From: Xiphophorus maculatus
Lineage: Eukaryota > Chordata > Actinopteri > Cyprinodontiformes > Poeciliidae
Direction of reading: 5' to 3'
Length of the DNA stretch: 64,000 nt
NCBI RefSeq assembly: GCF_002775205.1
Contig: NC_036445.1
Location: 3,678,802 to 3,742,801 of the forward strand
In this document: in pieces, positions 40,831 to 53,000 of the stretch
How the letters are laid out: each line of letters starts with the position of its first letter
How positions within the stretch are numbered: the stretch's first letter is position 1
Made by a program: the position numbers and the translations under genes
Notes under the pieces: generated by a model
Seen by the model: the letters and a program-made list of their open reading frames with translations, nothing else
What the model was told of the DNA's origin: nothing
The model's database searches: none

Positions 40831-42779
40831 CTTGGAGCCGTATTACTTAATGTTTACTCGAGTCAGCTAACGCACGTGGTAGATGCGCCCTCTCAGGAAA
40901 GTAAACCAATGACTGGAGCTGCGTGTGGTTGTTCCGCTTACATATAGCCTCTCAGCCACGCCCAGATTACCTGTCAAGAACTAGTCTGAGATACGTGATC
41001 TCCAAGGGTGCGTCAGACCAAACACATGCTGCACAACCATAATAAAAAAAAACTGCTTTGTCATCATTACTCCACTTTTAATCTTTACAGAATTGTATTT
41101 ATTGCTATGGTTGTAAAGGTAGACTATTGATTGAGGATGTTAATAATTATATCTAATACTATTTGAGCTCTTAACTTATGCAGCATTACTATTACATGTA
41201 AAAAATAATAGCAAGGCAGTGATATTGGATTTGATGGAGTTATTGCTTTTGATAACATGTACAGCCTTGTTTCCACTGTGCATTTGCAGGCCTCGGAATG
41301 CCTCTAAATATTCTCCAAAAACTGTTTTTACAAAAAACCTGTGAATCAGTAAACGCATGTCTGCCTTATCTCCAACTGAGCTATAGCATGTGAACAAAGT
41401 AGATTATTATGCAAAGAAAAAACAAGCTTTAGGCACATGTTTTATCATCATGGGGCTGACTTGAGACCAGAACATTTCTTTGTAAACAAATAATTATTTA
41501 GACGCACTTTATATTATATTTGACATTTGATCACTTCTGAGATAAAAAGCGAAAATTATGCTAGAAGCAGTTTGAAAAGCAAACTTTATTTGGAGAGCAC
41601 TTTCCATACAGTATGCAAAACAGATACAAAGGCTAAAAACAAAAGGGCTTCATTACAATGAGGCGACAATAAGGGAAAGTATGGTTGGAGTATTGAGATC
41701 TAAGAACACTAACAGTCAGTTACAGGTACACTGCACAGAGTGGGTAGAATAATAAAGGAGTAAAATAAAAAAATTTCAACTTGACTACTAATCAATTACT
41801 TGATATAGAAAGTGTTATGACAGACAAGACAGTGATTCCAAACATAAAACCAAGACTGATTTTGACTCTGTTAAAGCAGACTAACAGTAAGCTTCCAGAA
41901 TGGTTACAACCTTTTCTGAAAATTACTTGATTGTGAAAACCAGTATTATTCCAAAACCAACCAATTTTAATGAGGTCAACAAAATTTGCCAATAAAAGTG
42001 GACCAATGTCCAGTGAAAATGACTGAAGGTATTCATTGCCTAAACTAGAACTTGCTAAGCAAGATTCATTATATTAAAATTTCAGTAAAAAATAATGTAT
42101 ACAAGTGCATTATCCGCTTTTGTTTTGATAACTGCAATTATGTTAGTACATATAAGTCAACAAATTGGAGACTTTGCTATGGCACTGTGAATCCTTATAA
42201 CTTAATAATTTTTTCATTATTATTATGATCATTCCAGTTTTTTCTTGAGTTCAAACTGTGAATTGTTTCTAGTAATTATGACAACTGAAATAGTTTCATT
42301 TGAAAACAGTTTCATTTTGATACAGGTCTCAGAAACTATTGCAGTTATTGAGTCAAAGGACTGAAAACAGCACAATCAGAAATTTTGAAAAATAAAGAAT
42401 CCAAACAGATTAAAGGTATTGGCCTTCTTTTTCACATATAGATTATACAAGAGCCAAGGTCATTACAAGGTTCCCTAGCTTGTTCTGTAATGAAAACTTC
42501 TTTATAACCCCTGTGACTGGTAGCAGTGTGGGTGATTAAATTATATATATTTTTAGCAAAATGCCATTGAATAGCCCATGCAAAAGAAGTCACATGTACC
42601 AGTAAAGCAACATGACCATGAAATCAAACCTTGAAGGCATTTATTTCCCTTAAACATGTTTTGTTCATTCATTCTTTCAATCATGTTACAAGTCAAAATA
42701 TTACAGATGTACAGAGTAAAACACACACATTTAACTTAAGCGCAATACAAAAACTGTTAGTTCTTCTATAAACAAAAGC
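40831..42779. other. Upstream region of ethe1-A, intergenic
   Basis: Immediately upstream of the ethe1-A ATG lies a CpG-containing stretch to about 40980 that includes an E-box-type CACGTG at about 40873; this is the likely promoter, with no clear TATA box. From 41000 to 42779 the DNA is AT-rich and I recognise nothing. Confidence 0.4.
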
Positions 42780-42787
42780 ATTGTTAT

Positions 42788-44165
42788 ATGGAGCCCTCCA
42801 GGGGACAGGGATTTTTTTTTTTGCGTTCTCTCGCAAAACCTTTGCGTCTCCTCGCAATAATCTACTGATCAGTTCATGCGGCATAATTGAATACTGTAAG
42901 CCCTTCTAAAGGTGGCTGCCGTACTTTCTGCCTTAATACAAGGTTATGTTTTTCCATGTATGCTAATATCTCCTTGTGAAATATATGACATTTTATATAT
43001 TTTTCTTTAGTATGGAAAGACACCACAAACCTATGATATAAACAGAAACTTTCCATAAGTAGGAAAAAAATAAAAATACATCCAAACTATTCGAACTATT
43101 TCTGAGTTATTATCGCGGGGTAATAAGTCATCTGACAGTTTTGATTGTGTTTCTGTTGTGTTTGTAGTATGAATTTAAAGGGCTTCTTTCAGTGCCGTTC
43201 CATCTTAGCCTTAACAGACATAAACATGCAGTAAAAAAAAAAAAAAAAAAAAAAATCTATTTTCAATCAGTGTTTTGCACCAAGCAGTTAATAATAACTG
43301 TTGTCACTGATGGTCTGTTAGAGCCATATGAATGAAATAAGTAATTATTGATATGACAGGAGCACGCGACTTTGACACTTGGATGGTGGGTGTGTCGATG
43401 TGGGCGTGGCTGTCAGCAAGTATGAATGGGAAGTTTACTGGCGCGCTGGCTTTGTGTGTATGAGGAAACGGGTGAGCAGGGTGGTCAGTTCTTGCAAAGT
43501 ATGGAGCATAATAATCAAAATGGAATAAATTGATAATTGTGACAGAACAAAGTGGCTTGGAGTTGATTGATACACGGACAGATCAGATTCCCCAAGTAAA
43601 CCTAGTGAGGCCCTCTACCACCATTAGTTTGCTGTGTTTAATAATAATAAATTGTGTTTGTTATTATTAAGTCTTTGGTGCAAAAAACTGATTGAAAATC
43701 GATTTATTCACTGCATGTTTATGTATGTTGAGGGTGAGATGGAACTGAACATGAAAACGGCCCTTTAAACCATTCAGACAACCAGCACAACAGAGACACA
43801 ATCAAAACTGTCAGATGACGCATTACCCCGCGATAATAACTCAGAAATAGTCAAAATTAGGATGTATTTTTATTTCTTTCCTACTTACGGAAAGTTTCTG
43901 TTTATATCATCGGTTTTTGGTGCCTTCCTATCCTATAGAAAAAGATATAAAACTTAAGATATTTCATAACGAGATATTAACATTCATGAAAAAACCTTAC
44001 ATAACCTTATATTAAAACAGAAAGTACGGCGGCCACCGTAAGAAAGGCTTACAGTATTTGATTATGCCGCATGAACTGATCAGTACAATATTGCGAGGGA
44101 ACGCAAAAGTTTTGCGAGGTAACGTAAAAGAAAAAAAATTCCCCATGTCTCCTGGAGGGCTCCGT
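42788..44165. mobile_element. Fold-back transposable element with about 490-bp inverted arms
   Basis: Left end ATGGAGCCCTCCAGGGGAC, right end GTCTCCTGGAGGGCTCCGT. The arms are about 42788-43281 and 43672-44165. Matching landmarks in inverted order include TGATCAGTTCATGCGGCATA, CAGAAACTTTCC, the GCGGGGTAAT block and the GTGCAAAA word. The 390-base centre (43282-43671) is unrelated between sides and has no open frame. ATTGTTAT (42780-42787) and ATTGTTAC (44166-44173) look like an 8-bp target duplication with one change. A non-autonomous DNA element; 8-bp duplications suit several superfamilies (hAT, P, Merlin) and I cannot choose. Confidence 0.8.
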
Positions 44166-44209
44166 ATTGTTACAATATTTTTTACTATCAAATTAGATTT
44201 TGTTCCTTT

Positions 44210-44215
44210 TTTATT
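44210..44215 (-). promoter_or_regulatory. Polyadenylation signal of ethe1-B
   Basis: AATAAA on the minus strand about 200 bases after the ethe1-B stop and just 44 bases outside the fold-back element. Confidence 0.55.
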
Positions 44216-44411
44216 TAAAGCACAGTTATAGTTAGATCAGTAGCTACACTCCAAATGATAGCAGATTTTCAAATACGTAACGTACAAAGAACAATAAAAG
44301 TTATTTATGGTAAGCTGTTGGGGTCGGTTTTCCTGAAACAAATTTTTGTGTGAATCATTCCGTAGCTATGTCACTGATTTTGTTATTTTCTTCTTGTTTT
44401 CTTCAAAACAT

Positions 44412-47400
44412 TCAGAGTCCATGGAGTCCACAAACGAGGTTAGCAGGCACTGAAATATCTGCGAAAGAAAGAAAAGAGAAATGATTAAGGATTTGTAGTG
44501 TCGCAGTTTTCCCATTGAATTGGCACATTGGAACCCACAAATTAACACAGGTTACAGCTGAACTGTGAAACAAAACTGATTTGATACCTATTTTATCTGG
44601 CTTTGGGAGATTCAAGCTGTTCATGAGCTCCACAAACTCGTCCTTCGACTTTATGAGACGAGGGTTATACTTGCGTTCTTCACCAACCGTGGAAACAGTC
44701 TGACCTGATTCACAAAAACACATCCAGTCAGTATTACATGTAGGTACATGTTTATGGTATAGTTTTAGCTTAGAACCCCACTGATTAACTACAACATAGT
44801 GGTACATTTCAGTAAAGTAGACTACATCTCAAAAGTTAATTCAGTAATTCAATGCAAAAGTGTAAACCAAATATTATGTACAGGAGATTCATTATATACA
44901 CTAATATACTTTAAGCCCTGTTTTACTCTTGGTATTGACTAATGATTTACAACTAATGAAGAAAGGCTCTAAATTCAGTTTTCCAAAACTAACTGTTGGG
45001 AACTTATTTCTACCACAGATTTTCCTTCCACTCAACATTCCAATAATATGCTTGGATACATCTCTCAATTTTTATTTATTATATCCCAATTTGTTTATTA
45101 CTCTATTTAATACATTTGTAAAACAATACTATAAAAACTGTCTTGTAAATTATGTGACATTATTTTTAATTAGATATGATTTCAAACATTATGTATATGT
45201 GTTTATAACTAACCTAAATAGTCATGTGCTGGGTAGACGAGGCAGTCATCAGGCAGCGTGAAGATCTTGTCGTGGATTGAATCGTAAAGGCATTTTGCGC
45301 AGCCTGTAGTAGAGATGTGACAATTTCAGAAGATTTAGGATACTTCAGGAGTGTAAACAATGAGAGCATTTCAAAATATTCCATGCTGAAGTTTACATAA
45401 TAGCTTAAAAACAACATTACAATAATTCCACCAAGACAGATTCTGAATCCATACTTCAACAGTTCATTAAAAGGCTTTTTCTACACAAGCCAATGAGGCA
45501 ACTCATTCCCATCATTCAGGTGGTTTAGTGAATGAATGAATTTCAGAAATGGAGGGCGTTGTGCCCCGAGGACTAGAATTGGGAAACTATTTATGTAATG
45601 ATAGATCCACTAAAAACATACAAGTCATGACATATGCCTACCTTGCTGGAAGTCTGTTCTGCCACAGCCTCGGATAAGCAGAGCATCCCCAGTAAAAGCC
45701 ATGCTTTCATCTGATGACACTAAGGTTGTGCACCCATCCGTATGTCCCGGTGTTTCTCTTACAGTCAGGTACTACAGAAGGAAACAACAGTCAGCTCAAA
45801 GCATGTCAGATCGTTTTTTTATTTGGCAATTTCAACTGAAATGTTCCTAATTTTACAGTGCGTGAATTACAAATAAAAAAAAAAAATTAAATGTAAAGCT
45901 GACAAGCACATTTTTACACCTGATCTCTCAACTACACCGAGATAAAACAGTTATGAAAAAGTTTTTTAGCTTTATTACATGTTTTCCAAAGCAGATTTTG
46001 TCGCCCTCTGACAGCAGGATATCTGCAGAGGCACCGCTGAATTTAGAGATGGCACTCTTCAGTCCTGCAATTCTTTTTTTCATCAACCCTGAGCTGGTTA
46101 TGTGGTCTGCATGGCAGTGGGTATTCACTATCAGAAAAAAAGGGAATAAAATACAGGTTACCATATAGAAATGTATGGGTGAAAGTCATTCTGCCCTTTG
46201 CATCTGTTTCAGGTCATTTTGTACTAGACTTTTTCGGGTACGGAAAAGAAGTTGTCTGCCACTGGGTGTTTAGAGTCAACTATGCTTCAAGCCATACCCA
46301 CCAAGAGGACGTTTACTACCTGCTTTGTTGACAGAGGATTGAAAATAACGTGCATTTATATTGTTAGTCTACCATGCAGAAATGTGGTTATGACAGAGGG
46401 CATAAGGGATCACCACCCAGCTCTCTTATCAAGATAAGGCTGTTTTAAAACTGTGGTCAGCCCGCTACGAGTGGCATAGCTGCTAAGCAGTGGGCTTTAG
46501 GATAATTGCCCAAATAAGTTCCTCAACTGATTACCCAGCTAATATCAGATTGTTATACCTTTATTACTCTTTAAAGAGGAGACAAGTAAAAGTGTATAAT
46601 ATTCTGCAGAATAAGCACTTCAAAACTATTACTAAATTTAGCAGGTCTTCTGTCTATATTTTTTGCTTTGTCTATACATGAAGATCAATATAAGTAAATG
46701 TTATAGAGAACAGTAATATATTAGTTTAGCAGAAGAATGAATAAGTATTGCTTTTCTTGTAATAATAGTGATCCCATTGTATTATTTGTTTAGATTTTTT
46801 GCAAATAGTTGTGTAAATAAAGTGAAAAGTTGCTAGCCTTGTTCAAGATTATCAAACCATAGCAATCTCATACAGACACATGCCCATGTAACCACAACAC
46901 ATAACACCTACCGGCAGGAGTTCTGTGGGAGCGATTTATGGTTTGATCAGGTTTAGTAATCTGTCTTTTGTTTTAAAACTCCACATTGGGATCACTTATC
47001 AGGAAAATTGTATTAACTCCTAAAAGGGCTATGGTATTTGTTAACCAGAAAAAAAAAACAATATAAATAAGTTGTAATGTTGGTTTTCAGGAAATAATTA
47101 ATTATTAATATAAACTTTTATTTGACACTGAAACTTTTTTATGATTATTTACCTCCATAATTCATGAAAATGCTTGACTACATTGATAAATAAGCTCATT
47201 TGCCATGGCTTAAGTATGCTGGTTCAAAAATAGTGTGACAGGGACTAGGAAATGGGGTAACAGGTAAATGGGCATTTTGATCATATTTTGAATTGACTGT
47301 AGGGGATAACAGTGTGACCACATGATTTTCATCTAAACATTTTAAATTGAAGCTTCTGCTCATTTACTGAAAGTAAAAGATTTTTACATGCTGTAGTGGA

Positions 47401-48626
47401 CAACTGACCGTGTTTAAAATATTTTAAATTATTAATATGTTCTCTTGTTTCTATTTAAACTGAATCAAAGTAATTGTTTTTATCAATGGGATGCAATTGT
47501 AAGTGTCTTAAATAAGCATATTTAAAAACTTTACAATGCTTACACTGACATAGCCAGTTAGGAAGACCAGAACACAGATTTTTAAAACAAGTCTAAACTC
47601 ATGGAAAGTAACAGTATTTTGTAGCTCAGCCACAAAAACACACACAGATACCTGCTAGTAACAGCTTTAGCCCCAGTTCCTCTACCAGGTTTAAGTCTCT
47701 GTCAATTGTCTCCAGCACAGGATCGATGATAATGGCCTCTCTGGTGTTCGTGTCTGCCAGCAGGTAGGTGTAGGTGCTGCTCTCCACCTCAAACAGCTAA
47801 ACAGGAAAAACATGTGACAGGTGTTACTCTACAATAATTGCCAACAGACAATAAAGGTCACGTACTTCACGTCCTGCACATCTTCCTCAGATAATGTTGG
47901 TGAGTGTGGTGAAGACAAAGGAGAAGAGAAAGCAGATTGTAACGAGAATGCAGTGTGTGGGCATGATTTTTTTTTTTTTTGCATGATCAGTGTTACTATT
48001 TTGATGTAAGTATCTCCTTATTTGGGAGAATGGCGAAAAATATGTTGAATAAACTTGAAATGCAAACATATAAACTGTCATTGAGAAAAAGCAACAAAAA
48101 GTTGCCAATAAATATAGATACTGCATTATGGAATTGTAAAAATAAAGTCTACTTAGCTGTAAAGCATAACACAAACTGCAAAGTCATCCTGATGCAGACA
48201 TACTGCATCTGTCAACTTCAGTCTAGCTTGACTGGGTTTTAACAAACCACCAAAAATACTAGACTACTAAAGATTAATCTCTACATCATGCTAGATGCTA
48301 ACCCTTCATGCTTCCTGTTATCTTACATCAAGAATGAAGGTTAAACATTCTCATGACTCGATCCCTTTGACATAATTGAATAATTAACCCAGGCATAAGT
48401 TCATATAACGTGGACCTACTTGTCTGACGAGCAGTCCTTCTGTCTTCGCTATCCTGGAGCAGTAGAACCTGGCATTCCTCTGCAGGTCTACGACAGAATT
48501 CTTGCCGGGAGAGAGGCGCCTGCTTTGGGTTGCCGCATAACTCGAGCCCTCGGTGTTGGCTCCGAGACGAAGCGACAGAGCTACAGCCCGATGGATCGGT
48601 CTTACTCTGGTTAATACAGAGCACAT
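44412..48626 (-). CDS. ethe1: Persulfide dioxygenase ETHE1, copy B with mitochondrial-type leader
   Basis: Mitochondrial-matrix sulfur dioxygenase of sulfide detoxification. Exons: 48626-48420, 47796-47652, 46127-45979, 45771-45642, 45303-45214, 44704-44588, 44458-44412; 294 residues, longer than human (254) because of the first exon. That exon encodes 69 residues starting [20 protein letters not shown]: many Arg, Ser and Ala and no acidic residue in the first 23, typical of a cleaved targeting peptide. Metal ligands are H121, H123, D125, H126 (THCHADH), H177 and D196; CGRTDF and PAHDY are intact. Exons 2 to 6 match copy A in exact length (145, 149, 130, 90 and 117 nt) and phase, so the pair arose by DNA duplication, not retroposition. 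Copy B is the better candidate for the ancestral mitochondrial function. The C terminus is CGLHGL, versus CGLQD in copy A. Confidence 0.92.
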
Positions 48627-49080
48627 TGTCGTTTTCTGTCTGAACTAGCAGCTAGGTTTGACTGGATAGCCACCAGCTATCCAGCACCGAAGAACCAGAA
48701 GCTGGTAACCGTAAGATTTTGAGGTTGTCCTTAAGACCGCGGCAGATACAAACAGATTAAAAACACAAACAAACCCTGAGCTCAGTCCCGTTTGGAAGCG
48801 AAGCTATTACTCGCTACTGTTTCATTCCGTCTTTACAGGAGCTTTGCCTACCACTATACCCAGAATTAAGACTACATAGCAACAAAATCCAGGTTTTCCG
48901 CTTTGATCGGCCAACCCTCACAACCGGTGTCACGAAACTAGGTCAAAAAAATGTCAGCTGTCGCGCGCAAACTGTTCCCAGGCGCGTTCACGGGGCACGC
49001 AGACAACATAACTATGGACTACGTGACAAATGTAGCATACGGCTCCATACCGAAACCAAACCTTACGTTGTTGTGATGAA
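48627..49080 (-). promoter_or_regulatory. Probable ethe1-B promoter region
   Basis: CpG-enriched stretch (CCGCGGCAG, GTCGCGCGCAAAC, GGCGCGTTCACGGGGCACGC) directly upstream of the first exon, contrasting with AT-rich flanks. A 9-bp hairpin CTGGATAGC/GCTATCCAG is at 48662-48684, probably in the 5' untranslated part. No TATA box is obvious. Confidence 0.45.
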
Positions 49081-50067
49081 TGTGCATACTCACTCATAAT
49101 AAATACGCAAGCATGCACGCACACGAACAGTTATTTCCAAACTCGTTTGGGGAATTTTTATTGGATAGCAATCACCTTACTATGTTTTAAAGTTTTAAAG
49201 AGGCAGTATCATGTATTTTCCAGAAATATAGTTCCGTTTTATAACACAATCAAGTAACTATGTTGCCGTCAGTTGCTATAAAAGTGATATCAAATATGAC
49301 TTGAAAGAGTTTTGATTTAGTATTTTAACAATAGGGTCTCTTTAAACGTTTCTACTCTTTATGAAACTCCGCCTTCAGGAAGTTATCACGAGGAGAGAGG
49401 AAGGCATATCAAATACAAAAAGATAATAATACAATTATGTAAGAAGGAACAATATAATGAAGAGGCAAGAGGAAATGTGGATAAATAGGTTGAGGATTAG
49501 GCGTACACGTATAAAAAGTGGTCTAAATATTATAGGAAAACATACATCAGGGTTTGTTCTCATGTAGGAGAAAAAGGAGTGGAACATTTGATAAACTGTA
49601 GAAAATACAGAGAAAGAAAGAGAATGGAAAGACCAAGGATTCGAAAGCAATGTTTAATATTTTAGGGAAGCCTCGATCACAAGGTAACACATCACGTCAC
49701 ATTGTCCATCAAATTGGTATTTTTATTAAACTAAGTTATTTAGAATAGCTGACTGAATACTGAATGGAGATTATATACCCTTTGGCATTTAATGCCTTAT
49801 AAAAAAACTGATGTGGGGTCTGAATTTATGTAATTGGTTTTACTATTACTGTAATTATAATTAACATTTTATGTTCTACTGTTTTCCGCAGCTAAAACAT
49901 GCCAGACATTACAGAAGAGTACTTGATAGTTTTCTTTGCATTTTGTTGCCACTCTGATAAGTCCTCAATAAAGTATTATTATCTGTTAGCATTATTATCA
50001 GCCTAATAACCTCTATGTTCAATGATAACACCAAAGACATGAGAGGCAGGTCTATAATGTGTTAATC
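49081..50067. other. Intergenic stretch between the protease 3' end and ethe1-B
   Basis: AT-rich DNA with no frame, splice pattern or repeat that I recognise, apart from a short TTATTATC-rich patch near 49980. Confidence 0.4.
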
Positions 50068-50073
50068 TTTATT
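50068..50073 (-). promoter_or_regulatory. Polyadenylation signal of the tmprss5-like gene
   Basis: AATAAA six bases after the predicted stop codon (AGATAACTGACAATAAAG), implying a very short 3' untranslated region if this last exon is used. Confidence 0.55.
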
Positions 50074-50078
50074 GTCAG

Positions 50079-53000
50079 TTATCTCAGAAAGGAAATGGTT
50101 GCTGGCAAGGTCTCCTCTGGATCTGCTGTGGTGTCCTTCAATATTTCTGATTTAATCTGCAATCAAAGTGCAAACAGAGTAGATTCAACATCACATTTTA
50201 ATCTGAAGAAAAAAATAATTACCTACCCCAGCTTGTTGAGTCCATGTCTACAAACTGAATCATTTACTTTTCTTTAATACTTAAAACCTAAGCATTAACT
50301 TTAATATATTCAAGACTGAAAAGGACAACCTGGTTTTAGACAGTATGGTATTTACCTCTGTGACTCCTTCAACCCACTGGAGCAGGTGAGTTACTCTGCT
50401 GTAGACGCCTGGTTTGTTAGGCCGGGCACAGCCTTCTCCCCAACTCACCACCCCTGCCAGTCTCCAGTCCCCATTAGGTGTCTCACACACCAGTGGTCCC
50501 CCACTGTCTCCCTTAAAAGAATAGCAAACAAGTCTGACCTGGTGATTCTTCAGAGTCCTTGTTAGGCTTTGAGAAGAAATTTCTGAAAAGGCTTGTGTGT
50601 AATTGCGTGTGTAATTTTGATGTGTCTGCTTTGTTTTCTCAAGTCCCCTGTCAGTGACAGCAGATGTCCACTCACTCTGAGTTTTGTTCTGCTGAAGGTT
50701 TCTTTCTTGTTGAAAGGGAGTATTTCCTTTCCATTGTCACCATGTGAATGCTCGCTTTGAGGGACTGCTGCAAAGTTAATGACTTGATGCAAGCAGCTGT
50801 CGTGTTGCCACATCCTCATTCAGTAGGAAGGATTGCTGCAACGTTACTGACCCAATACACTTTGCTGTGTTTCCTTAGACACCAAACGTTTTTACAAGTT
50901 GGCACAATAAACTGAATTTAACTGCACTTATAATTGGGATCAAATAAAATTGTAATCCCTTTAAATGATTGAATTTTATTTATCATATATATCTGTATTT
51001 AAATCGAATCAGTTTGCTTTGTAAAGTGCATTTGAGATGCATTTGTTGTGAATTGGTGCTATATAAGCACTGACTGAGAGTGAATTATGTCACTTGGGGT
51101 ATACCTGGCAAGAGTCGACGCCCCCTGAAAGGCTCCCAGCACAAATCATCCGTGGAGTAATGAAGGCCCCATAGATGGCCAAGCTGGAGCAGACGGACTG
51201 AGCTATCACATTCACCTGAGCCTCCTGTAGATTTTCTGACACAAACCCTGAAACATTAGTAATAACACAAACAAAGAACATTTAAGAAACAACTCCCTTA
51301 TGGGTTATTTAAAATTACTTAGAGATTATTTTAAACAAAATTTAGTAAGCTGAACAATATAGTTTAAGGACGTTTTCACTTTTTGGTGTACTTCATCACC
51401 AGTGGGTAACGAAAGGATCTTCCCAAAGGATCAATAAAGTACAAGTCTAAGTCTAAGTCTAAGTCTAAATATAGCTGACAGAATTTTATTAGTGTTTTAC
51501 TTTTAAAACAATTTGGTTTAGCCTAATGGATATCAGACTCTTGGGGAACATTTATTTGTTTTAATTCACCTCCTTCTTGGGAAAATCCCCAGCCTGTGAT
51601 CCAGCAGGGTGCTCCAGGAGGAAAAGACTCTTTCGGTGTCGGTAAACACACTGGCCGCACCCCACCTATAAAAAGAGGCACCAACTATCAGATTGCAACA
51701 TTTTATTATAGGTACAATCTAAGCAGTAAAATCATAAAAATCACTTAGGTGTAAAGATCACAAAACATTTTTTTGTCACATGAAACACTGTCACTTTTCA
51801 AAAACAAGCTTTTTCTATTGTTTTCTTAATCAGCTTCTTGTTTGTTATTATATTTTTGTCAAGGTTAATACATAAAAATTTTACAACAAGTTTTAAATTC
51901 ATACACAAATACCAATACAATTCTTAATTAAAAAAAATGCTCCTTTCCCCCATATTTCATGGGTGAAGTGATAACGCAGAAGCTGCTAATGTTATTTATT
52001 TATTTATTTGACTGGATGTTTGACTACCTTTCTTGGTAGAAATGTCAGAGTTCATTTATACTATTTGGCTTCTTGAACCAGAATCTGTTTAAACTTTGAT
52101 TGGAGATTTTTTTTAGGATTGATGTTGAGGGTATTCCAGAAGCCTAATATTAGCTTTCACATGTATTTACAAGATGTATTTGGGACCATTTCTCAACTGG
52201 AACACTCAGCTATGTTCACAGTTCAACTACCTGATCCAGATAAAATGGTTTGTGGGCTTCAGTGAAACAAATGCAGAATTTTAATGGCCTGACCAGTTGT
52301 TTACCAAGGACAAAGCCAGTGCTCCAAAATATACTCATAGCTTCCTTTGTGGAAAATACAAATTCGTTATGAGGAAACATTTTATGGTCAGAGGGGACAA
52401 AGATAAAGTAATTATGCCATAATGACTAGAAGCATGTTTGAAGGAGTTGATTATTTCAAACTTATAAACACTGCACCAACTACCAAACACGGTGGTAAAA
52501 CTATCATGCTGAGGGCCCATTTTGCTGCCATTTCATTGGTGCTTTGCCATATATATAGAAGACTACCTCCAAAGTCTACACTTCACAACTACGCAGTCAA
52601 ATACAATTGGGTTTAAAAATCTGTGCTTTATGTGTCTACCTGAGCAAACACACCCTGTTGATGGATTACACTGAAAAGTGGGATCTTAAAATAAAATAAA
52701 TGTAAAGCAAGAATTACCACAGGCCCTTACTGATGACTGTGTGTGGTTTTTCTGCACTGTGAGCAAATCATCAACAATAGCTGAAGTCACTTAGACACAT
52801 ATTTATGAGGGGTATATCTATATATTTGAGCATGTATGTGTAATTTTAACCTGGAATAGATAATGGAAATTCTATAATTAATTTAGAGTAGACTAAATTA
52901 ATTGTAGAATTAATTTTTGTTTCTAAAAATTACTGAAGAAACTCTGTTGTATTGTTAGTCCATTTAAAAAAGAATGACTAAAAAAATAATTAAAACCCCA

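Noticed and set aside
48328-48624. 98-residue minus-strand frame overlapping ethe1-B exon 1
   Set aside because: The overlapping frame from 48626 splices in phase to the conserved ETHE1 exon 2 and has leader-peptide composition; this one leads nowhere.
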